A DNA stretch of 64,000 nucleotides from Stagnihabitans sp038231395. Lineage in GTDB: Bacteria > Pseudomonadota > Alphaproteobacteria > Rhodobacterales > Rhodobacteraceae. Position numbers and translations under genes: made by a program. The notes beneath the pieces are model-generated. The model was not told where the DNA came from and ran no database searches. It saw only the letters and a program-made list of their open reading frames with translations. Shown here piece after piece: positions 59,617-64,000 of the stretch. The number at the start of each line of letters is the position of its first letter. Positions within the stretch are counted from its first letter, which is position 1. Location of the stretch: positions 1 through 64,000 of the forward strand of contig JBBRLL010000011.1 of the NCBI GenBank assembly GCA_038231395.1, written 5' to 3'.

Positions 59617-62349
59617 GTGAGCGATACGACTGAACCCCCGGAAAACACAAAAGATTCCCCGCCTAAGCCCACCTATCACGGGCCTCAGGTGGATATTTCG
59701 GCTGAAATGAAAACGGCTTACCTTGATTACGCCATGTCGGTCATTGTCAGCCGCGCCATTCCTGACCTGCGCGATGGACTGAAACCGGTGCACCGGCGCA
59801 TTCTGTTTGCGATGCACGAGACGACCAACACCCATGACAAACCCTACCGCAAATCGGCGCGGCCGGTGGGCGATACGATGGGCAAATACCACCCGCATGG
59901 CGACAGTGCGATCTATGACGCTTTGGTGCGGATGGCGCAGCCGTTTTCGATGAGCCTGAAGCTGCTGGATGGCCAGGGCAACTTTGGCAGCATGGACGGC
60001 GACTCTGCGGCAGCCATGCGCTACACCGAAGTGCGGATGGACAAGCCCGCCGCCTTCCTTATGGCCGACATCGACAAAGACACCGTTGATTTTCAAGACA
60101 ATTATGACGGAAAGGACCGCGAGCCCACCGTCCTTCCCGCCCGATTTCCCAACATGCTGGTCAATGGGGCCGAGGGCATCGCCGTTGGCATGGCCACACG
60201 GATTCCGCCGCATAACCTTGGCGAAGTGATCGACGCCACCTTGGCGCTGATTGAAAATCCTGACTTGTCCACTGAACGTCTGATGGAGATCATTCCCGCC
60301 CCCGATTTCCCGACCGGCGCTTTGATTTTGGGCCGTTCCGGCGCGCGCAAAGCCTATCTGGAGGGGCGGGGTTCGGTCATCATCCGCTCCAAGACCCATA
60401 TCGAAGAGGTCCGCAAGGACCGCTTTGCCATCGTCATCGACGAGGTGCCCTATCAGGTCAACAAGTCGCGGATGATTGAAATCATTGCAGAAATGGTGCG
60501 TGACAAGAAGATCGAAGGCATTTCCAACGTCGCCGACGAAAGCGACCGGATCGGTGTACGCGTGGTGATCGAGCTTAAACGCGATGCGACGCCGGATGTG
60601 GTGCTGAACCAGTTGTTTCGCTTTACGCCGATGCAAACCTCTTTCGCCTGCAACATGCTGGCGCTGAACGGCGGGCGGCCTGAAACCCTCGCCTTGCGCG
60701 ATTTTCTCAGCCATTTCATCGTGTTCCGCGAAGAAGTTGTTGCGCGTCGCACGGCATTTGAACTGAAAAAAGCGCGTGAGCGCAGTCATATCCTGTGCGG
60801 TCTGGCAGTTGCAGTTTCCAATGTGGATGAGATTGTGCGGACCATCCGCGCCTCAGCCGATGCGCCGGAAGCCCGCGAAAAGCTGATGACCCGGCGCTGG
60901 CCTGCGGTGGACATCGCCCCCTATATCCGGCTGATCGACGACCCCAGCCACACCATGAACGACGACGGCACCTATAATCTGTCAGAGGCGCAGGCCCGCG
61001 CCATTCTGGAATTGCGCCTGCAACGCCTGACGGCGATTGGCGTCAAGGAAGTGACCGACGAACTTGAAGAACTCGCCGCAAAGATCAAGGATTACCTGGA
61101 AATCCTTGGATCACGCGACCGGATCATGACGATCATTTCCGACGAACTGCGCGAAGTGAAGGCGCTTTTCGCCGTGCCGCGCCGGACCGAGATCATCGAC
61201 TGGTCCGGCGATATGGAAGACGAAGACCTGATTGAGCGGGAGGATATGGTCGTCACCATCACCTCCGGCGGCTACATCAAACGCACGCCTTTGGGCGAAT
61301 TCCGTCAGCAGAACCGCGGCGGCAAGGGTCTGGCCAGCATGGCCACCAAGGATGATGACGTTGTCACCACCCTTTTCGTCGCCAACACGCACACCAACCT
61401 GCTGTTTTTCACCACCGACGGCATGGTCTACAAGCTGAAAACCTGGCGGCTGCCTTTGGCGGGGCGGACGGCGAAAGGCAAGGCGATTGTCAATATTCTG
61501 CCGATTGTGCCGGGAATTTCGATTGCCGCGCTGATGCCTGTCGATGTGCCAGAGCCGGAGTGGGACAACCTGCAGATCGTCTTTGCCACCAGCGACGGCG
61601 ATGTGCGGCAGAATGACCTGTCGGACTTCACCAACGTCTTGCGCAACGGCAAGATCGCGATGAAACTGCCGGAGGGTGTTACTCTGGTCAACGCCGCCAT
61701 CTGCGATGATCAGGATGACGTCATGCTGGTCACCGCCCTTGGCCGCGCGATCCGCTTTTCGACGACCGATATCCGCGTGTTCAAATCGCGCGGCTCCACC
61801 GGGGTGCGGGGCATTCGTCTGGCGGAGGGCGACAAGGTCGTCTCCATGTCGGTGATCCGTCACTTTGATGCCGACCCGGCAGAGCGTGAAGCCTATCTGA
61901 AGCAGCGCCGCCTGATGGCCGGTGTGGTTGAAGAAGCCGAAGCTGACGAAGCCGAACCCGACGCGGAGGTTGTGCCCACCGAACTTGGCCAACTGTCCCC
62001 CGAACGCTATGCGGCCATGTCGGCGGCAGAGGACTTGATCTTGACCATCACCACAACGGGTGCCGGTAAACTGTCCTCCAGCCACGATTATCCGGTGCGC
62101 GGACGCGGCGGCATGGGCGTCAAGGCGATGGACAGCGCGATGCGCGGCGGGGCATTGATTGCGTCCTTCAAGGTGGATCTGTCGGATCAGATCATGCTCG
62201 CCACCTCGACCGGCCAGTCAATTCGGGTGCCGGTGGATCAGATTTCGTTCCGCTCTCGCGGCGCGGGCGGGGTGAAAGTGCTGAACACCAGCGACAGCGG
62301 TGAAGAAGTGGTGTCGGTGGCCCGGGTGCCCGAACAGGGGGATGAGTGA
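59617..62349 (+). CDS. gyrA: DNA gyrase subunit A
   Basis: The 910-residue topoisomerase subunit has the breakage-reunion domain with catalytic Tyr136 (AAMRYTE), the quinolone region YHPHGDSAIYDALVRMAQ, then a C-terminal pinwheel domain with the GyrA-box-like QQNRGGKG. Residues at the E. coli 83 and 87 positions are Ser97 and Asp101, the drug-sensitive state. The start is GTG at 59617. An acidic insertion (EEAEADEAEPDAEV) lies near 770-785. The stop overlaps the next small gene by 8 bases. Confidence 0.97.
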   Translation: MSDTTEPPENTKDSPPKPTYHGPQVDISAEMKTAYLDYAMSVIVSRAIPDLRDGLKPVHRRILFAMHETTNTHDKPYRKSARPVGDTMGKYHPHGDSAIYDALVRMAQPFSMSLKLLDGQGNFGSMDGDSAAAMRYTEVRMDKPAAFLMADIDKDTVDFQDNYDGKDREPTVLPARFPNMLVNGAEGIAVGMATRIPPHNLGEVIDATLALIENPDLSTERLMEIIPAPDFPTGALILGRSGARKAYLEGRGSVIIRSKTHIEEVRKDRFAIVIDEVPYQVNKSRMIEIIAEMVRDKKIEGISNVADESDRIGVRVVIELKRDATPDVVLNQLFRFTPMQTSFACNMLALNGGRPETLALRDFLSHFIVFREEVVARRTAFELKKARERSHILCGLAVAVSNVDEIVRTIRASADAPEAREKLMTRRWPAVDIAPYIRLIDDPSHTMNDDGTYNLSEAQARAILELRLQRLTAIGVKEVTDELEELAAKIKDYLEILGSRDRIMTIISDELREVKALFAVPRRTEIIDWSGDMEDEDLIEREDMVVTITSGGYIKRTPLGEFRQQNRGGKGLASMATKDDDVVTTLFVANTHTNLLFFTTDGMVYKLKTWRLPLAGRTAKGKAIVNILPIVPGISIAALMPVDVPEPEWDNLQIVFATSDGDVRQNDLSDFTNVLRNGKIAMKLPEGVTLVNAAICDDQDDVMLVTALGRAIRFSTTDIRVFKSRGSTGVRGIRLAEGDKVVSMSVIRHFDADPAEREAYLKQRRLMAGVVEEAEADEAEPDAEVVPTELGQLSPERYAAMSAAEDLILTITTTGAGKLSSSHDYPVRGRGGMGVKAMDSAMRGGALIASFKVDLSDQIMLATSTGQSIRVPVDQISFRSRGAGGVKVLNTSDSGEEVVSVARVPEQGDE

Positions 62350-62542
62350 TGTGGAATGGCTCAACCCGAACTTCGGCGGCGCGATTGCAGCGTTTTTCAT
62401 CTTGCTCGTCGGGATCAACCTCGGGGCAGCAAGACGGGCGCAAACCATGGTGAAAGATATGATTGCCAGCGCGAGACGAGGCGACGGACAAAACCGCCAC
62501 CTCGCCCCCGTCGCCACAGCCCTTAAAGCGCGCAACACGTGA
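62342..62542 (+). CDS. Small single-pass membrane protein, 66 residues
   Basis: The ATG at 62342 lies inside the last codons of gyrA (8-base overlap). The protein has a short N-terminus (SDVEWLNPNFGG), one hydrophobic helix (about 13-30, AIAAFFILLVGINLGAA) and a basic cytoplasmic tail (RRAQTMVKDMIASARRG). I do not recognise the family. Tight overlap with gyrA and with the following gene (GTGA) indicates coupled translation. Confidence 0.6.
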   Translation: MSDVEWLNPNFGGAIAAFFILLVGINLGAARRAQTMVKDMIASARRGDGQNRHLAPVATALKARNT

Positions 62543-62874
62543 TCCCCGGCCTTGACCTGCGACTGGCCCAACTGGCCGCACACAACCAGACGGCAACTTA
62601 CGGCCAACTTGCTCGTGATCTGGGGCTGACCGGCGCGGCCACCATCGCCCGCCTGACGGAAGCGTTGGAGGCGCTGATGGATGAAGACGCCAAGCTTAAC
62701 CTCCCCTTCCGCGCCGCCCTGCTGTCAGGCCGTCTGAATCAGAACCTTCCCGCGCAAGGGTTTTTCGACAAGGCCCGCGCTCTGGGGCGCTATACTGGTG
62801 AGGAGCCCAACGGTTATGTCGCCGATGAAAGAGCCTCCCTTCACGCCCTTTCTTTTCCCAAAAAAACCGCCTAA
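62539..62874 (+). CDS. Small protein with possible winged-helix (Atl/MGMT-like) fold
   Basis: The 111-residue protein starts at GTG 62539, overlapping the preceding stop. TYGQLARDLGLTGAATIARLTEALEALM resembles the DNA-binding helix-turn-helix of O6-methylguanine methyltransferases and alkyltransferase-like proteins, but no PCHR-type active site is present. RAALLSGRLNQNLPAQGFFDKARALGRY looks conserved in character. The assignment is tentative. It precedes trmFO by 9 bases. Confidence 0.6.
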   Translation: MIPGLDLRLAQLAAHNQTATYGQLARDLGLTGAATIARLTEALEALMDEDAKLNLPFRAALLSGRLNQNLPAQGFFDKARALGRYTGEEPNGYVADERASLHALSFPKKTA

Positions 62875-62883
62875 ATCCCCCTG

Positions 62884-64000
62884 ATGGAACCACTAAATAT
62901 CATTGGCGGCGGCATGGCGGGGTCGGAAGCGGCTTGGCAGGCGGCAGAATTGGGCGTGCCTGTGGTGCTGCACGAAATGCGGCCCAAAGTTGGGACTTTC
63001 GCGCACCGCACCGGCGATTTCGCCGAAATGGTCTGTTCCAACTCGTTCCGTTCTGACGATGATGAACAAAATGCCGTGGGGTTGTTGCATTGGGAAATGC
63101 GGGCAGCGGGCGGTTTGATCCTGAAAGCGGCTCAAGCGCATCGGTTGCCAGCGGGCGGCGCTTTGGCGGTGGACCGTGATCCGTTTGCAGCTTATGTGAC
63201 CGCGCGGCTGAAGGCACATCCGCTGATTACGGTTTCGTATGAGGAAGTTACCAGCCTTTCTTCATCCGGCCATTGGATCGTGGCGACCGGACCCTTGACC
63301 TCGCAGGCTTTGGCGGAAAGCATCCGGGCTGCAACCGGGACAGCGGCTTTGGCCTTTTTTGATGCCATAGCGCCCATCGTTTATGCCGATACCGTCGATA
63401 TGTCCGTAGCCTGGATGCAAAGCCGCTACGACAAGGGCGAAACGGTGGCGGAGCAGACCGCCTACATGAACTGCCCGATGACGAAGGATCAGTACAACGC
63501 CTTCATCCAAGCCCTTCTGAACGCTGACAAAACCGAGTTTCATGCGGGCGAGGCTGCTGGTTTCCCCACTCCCACCCCCTATTTTGACGGCTGCCTGCCC
63601 ATCGAGGTGATGGCCGAACGCGGCCCCGAAACCCTCCGTTTCGGCCCGATGAAGCCGGTCGGCCTGACCAATCCGCACAACCCCACCGTCAAAGCCTATG
63701 CCGTGGTCCAGTTGCGCCGCGACAACAAGCTGGGGACGCTTTACAACATCGTAGGCTTTCAGACCAAGATGAAGTACGGCGCGCAACTGGATGTTTTCAA
63801 ATTGATTCCGGGGTTGGAGAATGCGTCGTTCGCGCGGCTTGGCGGCATCCATCGCAACACCTTCATCAACTCTCCGACGCTGTTGGACGACCAGATGCGG
63901 CTGAAAACGCAGCCCAATATCCGGTTTGCCGGGCAGATCACCGGAGTGGAGGGCTACGTCGAAAGTGCAGCGATGGGGCTGGTGGCGGGGCGGATGGCGG
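62884..64000 (+). CDS. trmFO: Methylenetetrahydrofolate-tRNA (uracil-5-)-methyltransferase TrmFO, 3' end cut by window
   Basis: The first 372 codons are present. The FAD motif IIGGGMAGSEAAWQAAELGV opens the protein, followed by HEMRP, MVCSNSFRSDD, GFPTPTPYFDGCLPIEVMAERGPETLRFGPMKPVGL and RLGGIHRNTFINSP, all TrmFO signatures. It methylates U54 of tRNAs using 5,10-methylene-THF and FADH2. The full protein is about 440-450 residues, so roughly 75 are outside. Confidence 0.95.
   Translation, partial: MEPLNIIGGGMAGSEAAWQAAELGVPVVLHEMRPKVGTFAHRTGDFAEMVCSNSFRSDDDEQNAVGLLHWEMRAAGGLILKAAQAHRLPAGGALAVDRDPFAAYVTARLKAHPLITVSYEEVTSLSSSGHWIVATGPLTSQALAESIRAATGTAALAFFDAIAPIVYADTVDMSVAWMQSRYDKGETVAEQTAYMNCPMTKDQYNAFIQALLNADKTEFHAGEAAGFPTPTPYFDGCLPIEVMAERGPETLRFGPMKPVGLTNPHNPTVKAYAVVQLRRDNKLGTLYNIVGFQTKMKYGAQLDVFKLIPGLENASFARLGGIHRNTFINSPTLLDDQMRLKTQPNIRFAGQITGVEGYVESAAMGLVAGRMA

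Noticed and set aside
59572..60789. 405-codon minus-strand frame opposite gyrA
   Set aside because: Fully antisense to the GyrA catalytic domain with no protein-like motifs.
1..64000. CRISPR arrays or defence islands
   Set aside because: No regularly spaced direct repeats with unique spacers and no cas, restriction-modification or toxin-antitoxin genes were recognised.

Overview
The window is GC-rich DNA (roughly 60% or more by eye) from an alphaproteobacterium, almost certainly a member of the Rhodobacteraceae (Rhodobacter/Roseobacter group). The evidence is gene order and family content: yceD-rpmF-plsX-fabH-ihfA-merR, ccmABCDG in one block, cysS next to citramalate synthase, a Usg-like protein, an OlsB ornithine-lipid acyltransferase, an IalB-family protein, and an RNA carrying the CCUCCUCCC motif of the CcsR/cuckoo family. 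No phage, plasmid, CRISPR, rRNA or complete insertion sequence is visible. This is ordinary chromosome with interesting small features between the genes.

Layout. 1-6100: a truncated FAD/aminomethyltransferase (sarcosine/dimethylglycine dehydrogenase-like) gene divergent from a LysR regulator with a clear dyad operator, a PHP metallohydrolase, a 37-residue membrane protein, and an SDR plus mandelate-racemase-type pair preceded by a perfect palindrome. 6188-12520: corA, anmK, tyrS, two cyclophilins and pgk. 12692-20011: two minus-strand blocks, cysS-cimA-lipoprotein-NDUFAF6-like protein (each overlapping the next by 4 bases) and aroK-aroB. 20197-24337: small membrane protein, large secreted repeat-like protein, XerD recombinase and CNNM/CorC-type protein. 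24524-26101: HerA-like ATPase (DUF853), followed by a non-coding gap with a CcsR-like sRNA and two tandem terminators. 26653-34418: IalB protein, an lpxD-ACP-KAS lipid cluster, L,D-transpeptidase, DUF882 peptidase-like protein, rlmE and a Ppx/GppA phosphatase. 34619-37121: a one-carbon cluster (small PF13769-like protein, MetF-like reductase, pterin-binding methyltransferase, 75-residue protein). 37239-39972: ccmGDCBA. 40063-45861: aldo/keto reductase, Uup, OlsB, MsrB, BamE, YceD. 46160-50552: rpmF, plsX, fabH, ihfA, merR, tRNA-Pro(GGG). 50653-64000: tandem-domain dCTP deaminase-like protein, DegT aminotransferase and MFS pair, Gph, glmU, glmS, AlkD-like protein, usg, gyrA, two small genes overlapping in series, and the start of trmFO.

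Functional themes. Envelope building is strongly represented: UDP-GlcNAc synthesis (glmS, glmU), anhMurNAc recycling (anmK), L,D-transpeptidation, lipid A acylation (lpxD), phospholipid and fatty acid initiation (plsX, fabH), ornithine lipid (olsB) and BamE. C1 metabolism appears at both the left edge and 34619-37121.

Two families of short palindromes recur between genes. Family A has a GTAG foot plus an ATGGGCA-N3-TGCCCAT hairpin, mostly in inverted pairs like REPINs, with a compensatory base change in one copy. Family B is built on TTTTCTGCGAAAA, and every copy found sits in a gap between convergent genes. The most notable single items are the CcsR/cuckoo-like sRNA at about 26232-26321, the split-methionine-synthase-like C1 cluster, the AT-richer 3' third of cysS, and the dedicated lpxD-ACP-KAS cluster.
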